Shown piece after piece: positions 1-5,879 of a stretch of DNA of 8,394 nt. The notes beneath the pieces were generated by a model. The model did not search any database, was not told the DNA's origin, and worked only from the letters and a program-made list of their open reading frames with translations. The position numbers were made by a program, and so were the translations under genes. Every line of letters begins with the position of its first letter. Position 1 is the stretch's first letter. This DNA comes from Clostridiales bacterium (GTDB lineage Bacteria; Bacillota; Clostridia; Oscillospirales; CAG-382): NCBI GenBank assembly GCA_003452915.1, contig DMMZ01000016.1:16260-24653 (forward strand), written 5' to 3'.

Positions 1-466
1 GGATGCCGCCCCAGATAACACCGCCACCGGTCTTTGTTTTTGTTTTTATAGCGGTAGTAAGATTTCCGCCGAGAAAAGTGCCCTTATATATCTTGTCATA
101 CATATCAACAACAACAACGTCACCTTCAACAAGGCTGTCTATAACCCATTGATTGTAGTTGCCTTTTCTACCTTCTTCTGAACCCGTAGCAAATGCAACC
201 TCATGTAAATCAGGTCTTGTCGGGCAAAAATTGCAGGTTACAGCACGTCCGACAAGTTTTCTACCGTCGTTATGGAGTGTTTTTAAACGTCCCTCGAACT
301 GGCTCTCATAACCGAGAACGAAAATAGGCTTCCAAACCTCTTCAAGCGTCATCTCGTGCAGTGCTTTCAAGTACTTATCAGCAACAAACGGTCTGCCATC
401 GGGAAGTCGTTCGCCTTTCCATTTTGGAGTTAGTGCAATTATATCTTCTTTTACATTAAAATGCAT
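1..466 (-). CDS. RraA-family (aldolase-like) protein, 5' part only
   Basis: The first 155 codons of a minus-strand gene lie here; the rest is beyond the left edge. The translation starts MHFNVKEDIIALTPKWKGER and carries the RraA-fold pattern: GRAVTCN at about residues 73-79, EGDVVVVD at 114-121, the glycine pair of FLGGNL at 131-136, and TGGGVIWGGI at 146-155. The family includes 4-hydroxy-4-methyl-2-oxoglutarate/oxaloacetate aldolases, the RNase E inhibitor RraA, and proteins mislabelled as menaquinone methyltransferases. In the aldolases the catalytic Arg and metal-binding Asp follow the last GG motif, exactly where the window ends, so activity cannot be judged. The start is set by a GGAGGT at 471-476, four bases before ATG. 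It lies downstream of an enolase-superfamily dehydratase on the same strand. A role in cleaving the resulting 2-keto-3-deoxy acid is an inference from that pairing. Confidence 0.85.
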   Translation of the reverse strand, partial: MHFNVKEDIIALTPKWKGERLPDGRPFVADKYLKALHEMTLEEVWKPIFVLGYESQFEGRLKTLHNDGRKLVGRAVTCNFCPTRPDLHEVAFATGSEEGRKGNYNQWVIDSLVEGDVVVVDMYDKIYKGTFLGGNLTTAIKTKTKTGGGVIWGGI

Positions 467-478
467 AATAACCTCCAC

Positions 479-490
479 GCCCTGTTGGGC
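479..490. other. Small GC hairpin next to a ribosome binding site
   Basis: GCCC and GGGC pair around a 4-base loop just upstream (minus strand) of the GGAGGT of the RraA-like gene. With the 518-533 hairpin, this gives two stems in the leader of the second gene. It is too short to be sure of any role. Confidence 0.25.
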
Positions 491-517
491 ACAAATAGTA
501 ATGGAAAATTAGTGGAG

Positions 518-533
518 ATACGCGAGAGCGTAT
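518..533. other. Perfect 6-bp hairpin with tetraloop in the intergenic gap
   Basis: ATACGC and GCGTAT enclose a GAGA loop (TCTC on the minus strand). Three more pairs (GGA/TCC) can form around one bulged base, giving 514-536. It lies in the roughly 205-base gap between the dehydratase and the RraA-like gene. No T-tract follows on the minus strand, so it is not an obvious terminator. It may stabilise or help process an operon transcript (inference). Confidence 0.4.
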
Positions 534-671
534 TCCTTGTTCGTATATTTTTCACGCTATATACCTTTCTTCATTAAAAGTAATTTAAATCAATCATCCT
601 GTCGATGCGCGGGAATTTCATTTCTTTTCAGAGAAATTAAAAACGTAGATGAAATATTGCATATTTTTTTC

Positions 672-2033
672 TTAACTCCAGGTCCTGTCGTTTGAAAATT
701 CATTATTCCATATATCGGTAGATTCCCATAATCCGGAGTCTGCGGGATTTATATGTTCTCTGATAACGTCATCGCATAGTTCGTCTATACCAAGACCGGG
801 CTTATTGGGTATTGTAATGAAACCATCCTGTATTAAAGGCTTTGGTAAACCCGTTGCAATATCGCCCCACCAAGGAACGTCAACTGAGTGGAACTCAACA
901 GCAATATTATTGTGCATTGCAGCAGCAGTGTGAACAGCAGCCATACATGCAATCGGGCTTTCCGCCATATGAACGGCAACGGCAACACCGTGCTCATCGG
1001 CGTAATCTGCAATCTTTTTAAGCTCCAAAGCACCACCGCATGTTAAAATATCAGGGTGAATAACAGATACAGCGTCGTTTTCTATGAGATTCTGAAAACC
1101 CTCTTTAAGGTAAATATCTTCACCTGTACAAATTGGAATCGCTGTTGAATTTTTTAGTCGTCTCATTTGGTCGGAATAAATCCACGGAACCATATCCTCT
1201 GCCCACGCAATATTGTATTTTTCTACTCTGCGCAGGAAACGGATACAGTCCTCAACACAAACGTGACCGAAATGATCAATTGCAATCGGAATGTCGTAAC
1301 CTGCAATACTTCTTGCATTTTTTATATATTCTTCAAGGCAGTCAAGACCTTTTTCTGTTATATGAATTCCTGTGAACGGGTGAGCGGTAGTTACTATATC
1401 ATAACTTTTTTGACGGCGAACCATTTCTACGTTTACCGAACCGCTTTGCACATTTAGAATATGAGAAGCATATGTTTTCATCTCGTCAATAAAACCGAGG
1501 GGTGCATTCAATGTACCCGGTTCTTCAAGCAGCAGCCCGATCCCGAGATCCATTTTTAAAAGGGTAAAGCCCATATCCATACGTTTTTTAAGAGCAAGCC
1601 CCATGTCATGTCCCGAATGCTTTCCGCTGACATCGGTATCTCCGTAAACACGAACCTTGTCACGGAATTTTCCGCCAAGCATCTGCCAGAGCGGAACATT
1701 CCATGCCTTACCCGCTAGATCCCAGAGTGCGATTTCAACACCCGAAACACCGCCGCCCTGACGTGAATGACCGCCGAACTGCTTTATTTTGCGAAAGATT
1801 TTATCAACATTGCAGGGATTTTCACCGATCAGACGGCTTTTAAGCATTAACGCATAAGTTTTACTTGAAGCGTCCCTAATTTCACCAAATCCTATTATAC
1901 CTTGATTCGTCATTATTTTCAATAATATACAATTTTTCGGTGAGCCTGTAATATGAGCCGTTCGAATATCGGTAATCCTTAAATCCGACGGGGAAGAAAA
2001 TTTATTTACTTTATCACTTACAACAGTTTCCAT
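672..2033 (-). CDS. Enolase-superfamily (mandelate racemase/muconate-lactonizing type) sugar-acid dehydratase
   Basis: A complete 453-residue protein of the mandelate racemase subgroup. It probably takes the alpha-proton from a sugar-acid carboxylate and eliminates water in the cytoplasm, using Mg2+. Visible catalytic parts are KMD (Lys160-x-Asp162, the KxD base motif), metal ligands Asp253 (AIDHFGH), Glu279 (WAED) and Glu305 (CTGED), and the His-Asp dyad Asp328 (HPD) with His355 (VHM). Glu380 (AVEFH) may be the acid. The N-terminal capping domain covers about residues 20-145 and the TIM barrel follows. At 453 residues it is longer than the usual 380-410; the extra sequence seems to lie between the KxD motif and the first metal ligand, about residues 163-245. 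AAAGGAG at 2039-2045, five bases from ATG, supports the start. It is the first gene of a minus-strand unit with the RraA-like gene, and the AraC regulator is divergent. The substrate (galactonate, mannonate or another acid) cannot be read from the sequence. Confidence 0.9.
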   Translation of the reverse strand: METVVSDKVNKFSSPSDLRITDIRTAHITGSPKNCILLKIMTNQGIIGFGEIRDASSKTYALMLKSRLIGENPCNVDKIFRKIKQFGGHSRQGGGVSGVEIALWDLAGKAWNVPLWQMLGGKFRDKVRVYGDTDVSGKHSGHDMGLALKKRMDMGFTLLKMDLGIGLLLEEPGTLNAPLGFIDEMKTYASHILNVQSGSVNVEMVRRQKSYDIVTTAHPFTGIHITEKGLDCLEEYIKNARSIAGYDIPIAIDHFGHVCVEDCIRFLRRVEKYNIAWAEDMVPWIYSDQMRRLKNSTAIPICTGEDIYLKEGFQNLIENDAVSVIHPDILTCGGALELKKIADYADEHGVAVAVHMAESPIACMAAVHTAAAMHNNIAVEFHSVDVPWWGDIATGLPKPLIQDGFITIPNKPGLGIDELCDDVIREHINPADSGLWESTDIWNNEFSNDRTWS

Positions 2034-2070
2034 TTAATCTCCTTTATTTATTTAAATATCAATAAATGAC

Positions 2071-2099
2071 TTGACTAATATACTTATGTGATATATTCT
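2071..2099 (+). promoter_or_regulatory. Candidate promoter of the AraC-family gene
   Basis: TTGACT (2071-2076) and TATTCT (2094-2099) have a 17-base spacer. The start would be near 2106, with a leader of about 100 bases. It points towards the candidate promoter of the dehydratase on the other strand, so the two transcripts would overlap head-on in the shared 172-base gap. Confidence 0.4.
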
Positions 2100-2111
2100 C
2101 TTATTAAGTAA

Positions 2112-2140
2112 AATATAACATACAATTTTTTTAAAGTCTA
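2112..2140 (-). promoter_or_regulatory. Candidate sigma70-type promoter of the dehydratase operon
   Basis: On the minus strand TAGACT (2140-2135) and TATATT (2117-2112) are separated by 17 bases. Transcription would start near 2105, giving a leader of about 70 bases before ATG at 2033. The match is fair (4/6 and 5/6), but the AT-rich context makes chance matches common. Confidence 0.45.
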
Positions 2141-2205
2141 TATACTATTTTGCAAATATCGACACTATATCATTAACTTAAATATTCTATAGAAACGGAG
2201 TTTAT

Positions 2206-3096
2206 ATGATTTTAAACCAATACATATTAAAATCGGGTAATAATATTTCAAGCTATGACAGTATAAAACTATATAACTCGGCTGTTTTACCGCAGACTAG
2301 AAATTTACGTAAGCATTGTCATACAAGCTTTGAAATTTCATTGTTTAAAAGCGGAAAAGGTTTTTATAAAACACGCGATAAATTTTATGAAATAAATGCC
2401 GGAGACATTTTCTTTTTCAGCACAAACGAAGAGCATTATATAACTGAAATTTGCGAACCGGATGAGATGGTGATAATGAATATTCACATTGATCCGCGTT
2501 TTCTATGGAAGTGCGAAAACATTATATCAAGCAAGCGTTTTATGGGGATATTCTTTAACCGTAGCAGTAATTTTGAAAACAGATTTACCAAAGAAAATGA
2601 AGTTTCAAAGCACATTACCAGTCTTATGCTCGAAACAGAGCGAGAATTCAAAGAAAAAAACGATTCATACGAGACGATGATCAAGCTGCATTTATTTGAA
2701 ATTCTGACCTGCTTTATACGGTATTTCGGAAATTCAGGAAAAGAATCAGAAGCAAAGGATTACCGGCTTACATATGAAAAGTTTCTGTATATAAACAGAG
2801 CTCTTGATTATATCGACAGCCATTTTACCGAACCCTTGACACTTGATAAGCTAGCAGCTATTTCAGGCTTCAGTCAGACTCATTTCGGAACACTGTTCAA
2901 ACAAATGATTGGAATGTCTCCGTGGGACTATATAAATTTAAAGCGTGTTAACAATGCTAGAGAATTGTTGAAAACAACAAAATTTCCGATTGAAGACATT
3001 TCATTAAAATCCGGTTTTAACAATACGACTCTTTTTAACCGAATTTTCAAAAAAATTGTTGGTCTTACACCATCAGAAGCAAGAAAGGAACTGTAA
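2206..3096 (+). CDS. AraC-family transcriptional regulator with N-terminal cupin domain
   Basis: A 296-residue cytoplasmic DNA-binding protein of ordinary AraC length. Residues about 30-100 form the cupin-like ligand-binding domain (RKHCHTSFEISLFKSGKG, then INAGDIFFF). Residues 190-296 form the double helix-turn-helix domain: first helix pair about 211-232 (LTLDKLAAISGFSQTHFGTLF), second about 261-283 (PIEDISLKSGFNNTTLFNRIFKK), ending with the typical GLTPSEAR. ACGGAG at 2195-2200 lies five bases before ATG. The gene is divergent from the dehydratase, the usual arrangement for a local activator of sugar or sugar-acid catabolism, so it probably senses the substrate or an intermediate of that pathway (inference). 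No convincing operator repeat was found in the shared intergenic region. Confidence 0.93.
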   Translation: MILNQYILKSGNNISSYDSIKLYNSAVLPQTRNLRKHCHTSFEISLFKSGKGFYKTRDKFYEINAGDIFFFSTNEEHYITEICEPDEMVIMNIHIDPRFLWKCENIISSKRFMGIFFNRSSNFENRFTKENEVSKHITSLMLETEREFKEKNDSYETMIKLHLFEILTCFIRYFGNSGKESEAKDYRLTYEKFLYINRALDYIDSHFTEPLTLDKLAAISGFSQTHFGTLFKQMIGMSPWDYINLKRVNNARELLKTTKFPIEDISLKSGFNNTTLFNRIFKKIVGLTPSEARKEL

Positions 3097-3138
3097 TATT
3101 TGAAGATATAAATTTGTCGTTTAAAGTTAAGAACAGTT

Positions 3139-3312
3139 TTAAGAAACCCACGTTTTGTCCGTAACATCAACATCCGTGAATGTTACCGTTCCTCCGGCAG
3201 TGGAATTCAGGGAAGATACCGTTACATTAACGGGGCATTTCGTCAGTTTTTTGTTTGGTGGAGGCGAGGGAAGCCTTTTCCCGTCCACCCAAAACGGAAT
3301 TACATACCCAAA
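3139..3312 (-). pseudogene. Open minus-strand stretch, possible fragment of a surface-protein gene
   Basis: Read on the minus strand, the segment is open for about 58 codons between stops and reads like part of an extracellular beta-rich protein: a Pro-rich piece (RLPSPPPNKKLTK), then VNVTVSSLNSTAGGTVTFTD, ending DKTWVS and a TAA at about 3139-3141. There is no ATG and no ribosome binding site; a stop precedes it upstream. It coincides with the inverted-repeat cluster, so the reading may be incidental. Low-confidence entry to flag the coding look. Confidence 0.25.
3161..3289. repeat. Cluster of inverted repeats, possible decayed repeat element
   Basis: Within 130 bases there are three hairpins. 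GTAACAT (3161-3167) pairs with ATGTTAC (3180-3186). CCGTTA (3219-3224) pairs with TAACGG (3228-3233) around CAT. GGTGGA (3257-3262) pairs with TCCACC (3284-3289), enclosing an inner GGGAA/TTCCC stem (3268-3282). The base composition is richer in GC than the flanks. Both strands stay open over most of the stretch, but no start with a ribosome binding site is seen. It could be a small mobile repeat, a structured RNA or the debris of a gene; I cannot tell which. Confidence 0.4.
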
Positions 3313-3317
3313 GTATT

Positions 3318-3449
3318 CATTTATCTAACCTATTAAAGCTTGTTACAGCCACTCAAAATCGTAAAGAAATAAATAATTACCTTTATAAAGTTGAAGTAAT
3401 TCATGCTTTGCTCCCTCACATAGATGCTCATAATATAATAGGAAGATAA
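3318..3449 (+). pseudogene. C-terminal tail of an unrecognised gene
   Basis: The plus-strand frame reads HLSNLLKLVTATQNRKEINN and continues to NIIGR followed by TAA at 3447-3449. It has the amphipathic, Lys/Leu/Ile-rich look of a real helical protein end. Upstream the frame passes into the inverted-repeat cluster, with only a TTG at 3255 and no ribosome binding site, so this is best read as the tail of a gene whose front has been lost. The strong terminator 43 bases downstream would fit as that gene's original terminator. The family is not recognised. Confidence 0.35.
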
Positions 3450-3491
3450 TTAATCATAGTTTGGTGCTCATTATAATAAGCAAAACCGTTT

Positions 3492-3522
3492 TAACCCCGA
3501 TGAAAATCGGGGTTATTTTTTT
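3492..3522 (+). terminator. Rho-independent terminator
   Basis: A perfect 10-bp stem (TAACCCCGAT / ATCGGGGTTA) around a GAAA loop is followed by seven Ts (3516-3522). It ends plus-strand transcription coming from the AraC gene or the gene remnant and insulates the pilus operon that starts downstream. Confidence 0.92.
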
Positions 3523-3550
3523 GCTCTATTTTAATTCGTGCAATTACATA

Positions 3551-3573
3551 GCCATCTGCTAAAAACAGATTGC
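3551..3573 (+). other. Small hairpin in the leader of the pilus operon
   Basis: ATCTG (3554-3558) and CAGAT (3566-3570) pair around a 7-base loop; after one mismatch, two outer GC pairs add to it. It lies between the terminator and an isolated strong Shine-Dalgarno-like AAAGGAG (3584-3590). No gene start follows that site, so this may be the worn front of the operon. Confidence 0.25.
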
Positions 3574-3620
3574 TTAACTTTTGAAAGGAGATTCTGTACT
3601 GGATATTAGAGCTCATCCCG

Positions 3621-3626
3621 TATAAT
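3621..3626 (+). promoter_or_regulatory. Consensus -10 box upstream of the pilus locus
   Basis: A perfect TATAAT lies 59 bases before the ATG of the 28-codon ORF. No good -35 hexamer is found 16-18 bases upstream and there is no extended TG motif, so a promoter here is plausible but weakly supported. Confidence 0.35.
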
Positions 3627-3684
3627 GTTCACTTTGCATATGTAGCCAAATTAAAAATCAAATTTATGAAAGAGGTATTAATCT

Positions 3685-3771
3685 ATGAAAACTTTGAGAA
3701 ACAAAATGAATTCTTTCGCCATGCGTGTCAAAAACGCGTTATCTAATCGAAATAAGGAGGTTTTAACTTAA
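3685..3771 (+). pseudogene. 28-codon stub resembling the leader of a Tad/Flp-type pilin
   Basis: ATG at 3685 follows an AAAGAGG at 3669-3675. The 28-residue product begins MKTLRNKMNSFAMRVKNALS and ends NRNKEVLT. A short, strongly basic amphipathic leader of this kind is what I would expect at the N-terminus of small Tad-locus pilin-like proteins (DUF6133 type) in Clostridia, where a Gly-Glu site and a hydrophobic helix follow. Here the frame instead runs straight into the AAGGAGG of the next gene and stops in TAATG, sharing one base with the cpaB start. The likely reading is a deletion that removed the pilin body. A genuine short leader peptide that couples translation to cpaB is the alternative. 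The family match is from memory. Confidence 0.5.
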
Positions 3772-4487
3772 TGAAAAACAGAACAATCATTGGTATTCTC
3801 TGCATCATTCTTGCCGTTACCGTTATGTTCGGTATATCACCAATTATCAATAAAATGGCTTCAGGCAAAATTAAGGACGTGCAGGTTAATAAGAAAATTG
3901 AACAAGGTCAATTAATTACTGCTGCCGATATTACAAAAGTTGAAATCGGTAGTTACGGTGTTAAAGATGGCGTTATCAAGGACGAAAAACAGATAGTCGG
4001 GAAATTTGCTACAAGCGATATCTATTCTAATATCAATATTTACTCTGAAATATTGACGGATACCGCTGATACTGCGGACGATATATTCAACAATCTAAAT
4101 GGTATACAAGCAATGAGTATTACTATTAGCAATTTCGCAAACGGCTTATCTGGTAAGGTGCAAAATGGTGACATTATAAGCGTTATTGTTGTTGATGAAA
4201 GCAAAAGTAGTATTCCCGTTGAATTAACTTATGTAAAGGTAATAACTGCGACTACTTCAACTGGAACAGACAGCGACCAACAAGCAAAAAACGAGAATGG
4301 CACTTACGATTTACCCGCTACCGTCACGCTTCTTGTAAATCAAGCTCAAGCTAAGCTATTAGCTCTATATGAACAAAATTCAAAAATGCATCTTACTCTT
4401 GTTTATAGAGGGGATACTGAAGGTGCAAATAAGTTTTTACAGGTCCAAAATGAAGTGTTTGTAAATGAGGTGGAAACCAATGAGTAA
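3771..4487 (+). CDS. cpaB: CpaB/RcpC-like Flp pilus assembly protein (SAF domain)
   Basis: An intact 238-residue protein. Residues 5-24 form one N-terminal membrane helix after a short basic start (MKNR), leaving the body outside the membrane. Residues about 36-96 read as a SAF domain (DVQVNKKIEQGQLITAADIT, with a later IVGKFATSDI segment), and about 112-212 match the RcpC/CpaB periplasmic-type region (MSITISNFANGLSGKVQNGD, then LPATVTLLVNQAQAKLL). Members help assemble Flp/Tad pili at the cell envelope. The start is fixed by AAGGAGG (3754-3760), ten bases upstream. It overlaps the preceding stub by one base and the following TadZ-like gene by eight bases, so it belongs to one operon. It is the only uninterrupted gene of this pilus locus. 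Confidence 0.85.
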   Translation: MKNRTIIGILCIILAVTVMFGISPIINKMASGKIKDVQVNKKIEQGQLITAADITKVEIGSYGVKDGVIKDEKQIVGKFATSDIYSNINIYSEILTDTADTADDIFNNLNGIQAMSITISNFANGLSGKVQNGDIISVIVVDESKSSIPVELTYVKVITATTSTGTDSDQQAKNENGTYDLPATVTLLVNQAQAKLLALYEQNSKMHLTLVYRGDTEGANKFLQVQNEVFVNEVETNE

Positions 4488-5210
4488 ATTGATAGCTGTT
4501 TGGGCTCACCGAATTCTGGTAAAACATCATTAGCAACTAAGCTTGCGCAATTTATATATGATAACAAAAGCGCAACCGTTCTGATACTTTCAACCGATTA
4601 TGAAACGCCAACATTACCTGTGATTTTTCCAAACAAAAAAGCTGACGAACTTTTCTCTGTTGGTGTGCCACTTTCAAAAACGGATATTTTACAAAGTGAA
4701 GTTCTTAAAAGTTTTGTTACGGTAAAAGGAAAGATGAATTTTGGGTTTCTTGGATATATGGACGGTGAAAACAAATTTACCTACCCAAGCTATGACATTA
4801 AGAAAGCAAAAGCATTATTGACAGTGCTAATGGGTTTGGTTGACTTTGTAATTGTTGATTGTACTTCATCTCTTGATAATCTGTTATCTGAAGAGGCAGT
4901 TGTAATGGCTGACACAGTAATTCGACTTGCTACACCCGACATTAAAAGCATCAGCTATTTTTCATCTCAGTTACCTTTGTATGTTGATCCAAAATATAAA
5001 ACAGAACAGCTTATTGTAGTGTTGAACACAATTGAAAAAGAACTATTTTTGCCCATTGAAGAAGCAAAGGCACATTTCAAGGACATTGCTTTTACTCTTC
5101 CATATTGTAGAACTTTAAGAGAACAAAGTATTGACGGTAACTTGTTAAAAGCGATTACTAATAAGAAATATGTTAAGACGTTAAAATTAATAGCAGAGAA
5201 GGTGGTATAG
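4480..5210 (+). CDS. TadZ/CpaE-like P-loop ATPase of a Tad pilus locus, frameshifted near the start
   Basis: The natural start is ATG 4480, with GAGGTGG at 4467-4473 and an 8-base overlap with cpaB. It reads MSKLIAVW and then leaves the frame; the main frame resumes at once with GSPNSGKTS. Adding one G to the GGG at 4502-4504 restores an unbroken 243-residue protein with Walker A GSPNSGKT (residues 9-16) and Walker B-like FVIVDC (Asp127). As written, only an unsupported TTG at 4500 could start the large frame, and nothing like a ribosome binding site precedes it. The family is a MinD/ParA-like ATPase that positions the pilus machine at the inner face of the membrane. The usual deviant Walker A lysine is absent. 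cpaF follows after one base. The lesion is either a true frameshift or a homopolymer sequencing error. Confidence 0.75.
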
Positions 5211-5211
5211 T

Positions 5212-5592
5212 ATGTCGCAACCCATTGACTTTTGGACTTTACTCACTCTAACACAAGAGCATATATCTGAAAATTATGCCGCAGAGTTAACCGATAAAGA
5301 TAAGCTCTCGCAATTAAAATCATATATCGAGAAATATCTTCGTGATATGAATTACACCGTAGAAGGTTCTACGCAAAATGAATTGGTAGACAAAATATTC
5401 TGTGAAATGGCGCAGTATTCAATTCTAACCAAATATCTTGGCTCTCCTAATTTGGAGGAGATAAATATAAATTCTTGGAATGATATTGCTTTGACCTATC
5501 TTGATGGCAGTATTATAAAAATAAAAGAGCACTTCAACTCACCACAGCATGCTGTTGATATAATAAAACGATCACAGCGGTATGATTATTGA
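5212..5592 (+). pseudogene. cpaF: CpaF/TadA secretion ATPase, N-terminal fragment
   Basis: ATG at 5212 follows GAAGGTGG and lies one base after the TadZ-like stop. Residues 1-120 read as the N-terminal domain of a CpaF ATPase, with the family stretch LGSPNLEEININSWNDIALT at 77-96 and FNSPQHAVDIIKR at 108-120. After Arg120 the frame leaves the family and stops six codons on. The family continues, in another frame, three bases further with HSGMIIDNATPIAQG; a few codons before His that I recall as present in relatives are missing, so a deletion of about eight bases fits better than a homopolymer slip. The intact ATPase, usually about 400-500 residues, powers pilus assembly; this piece lacks Walker A and B and cannot hydrolyse ATP. 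Confidence 0.8.
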
Positions 5593-5842
5593 TAACGCTA
5601 CCCCTATTGCTCAAGGTCATTTACCAAACAACACCCGTATCACGGCACTAGCTCAGGGCAAAAAGAAAAGCCGTAAAATATCGGCAGAGTTAAAACACAT
5701 AAGCGATGCACTTACAGCAACAGGCAAAGGAGGGCAGTTTGCTACGATTTGTGCCGTGTCTCTAACCCTACTCTTCTGTGGAGGAATGTTTGCGACAGCG
5801 AATGATATTTCACATCCGCTGTTTGGTTTTTATGGAATTTAA
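5573..5842 (+). pseudogene. CpaF middle fragment joined to an unrelated membrane-protein fragment
   Basis: From 5573 the frame reads HSGMIIDNATPIAQGHLPNN and on to TRITAL, a clear continuation of CpaF, up to about 5650. There it changes: the following 63 residues (from AQGKKKSRKISAELKHISDA to the end) do not belong to CpaF. They form a basic stretch, then one hydrophobic segment (FATICAVSLTLLFCGGMFATA, residues 53-73 counted from ATG 5582), ending HPLFGFYGI. The whole ATPase core of CpaF and any following tadB/tadC-type genes are absent. A deletion or recombination at about 5650 has fused cpaF to another gene's end, which I do not recognise. ATG 5582 has no good ribosome binding site, so expression is doubtful. 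Confidence 0.6.
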
Positions 5843-5879
5843 AAAATTGTATTCTTAAACAAATCTATTTTTTGAATCC
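5834..5879. terminator. Weak AT-rich inverted repeat between convergent genes
   Basis: GGAATTTAAAAAAT (5834-5847) and ATTTTTTGAATCC (5867-5879) pair imperfectly around a 19-base loop. The two arms carry the stop codon of the CpaF fusion (5840-5842, plus) and that of the restored ABC-like gene (5865-5867, minus). A bidirectional terminator would suit the convergent layout, but the stem is nearly all A-T. Confidence 0.25.

Noticed and set aside
451..555. A 34-codon minus-strand ORF from GTG 555 overlapping the RraA-like start
   Set aside because: A weak AAAGGT precedes it, but the peptide has no recognisable character and it overlaps a well-supported start; it is probably chance.
1133..1457. 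Two long plus-strand open frames opposite the dehydratase gene
   Set aside because: They are antisense to a gene with all catalytic motifs and have Cys- and Tyr-rich, low-quality translations.
3255..3449. A 64-codon plus-strand ORF from TTG 3255
   Set aside because: No ribosome binding site, and its first third is read through the inverted repeat; only the tail looks coding, so only the tail is listed as a remnant.
3585..3746. Open frame after the strong AAAGGAG at 3584-3590
   Set aside because: No ATG, GTG or TTG lies at a proper distance from the site, and it overlaps the better-supported 28-codon ORF.
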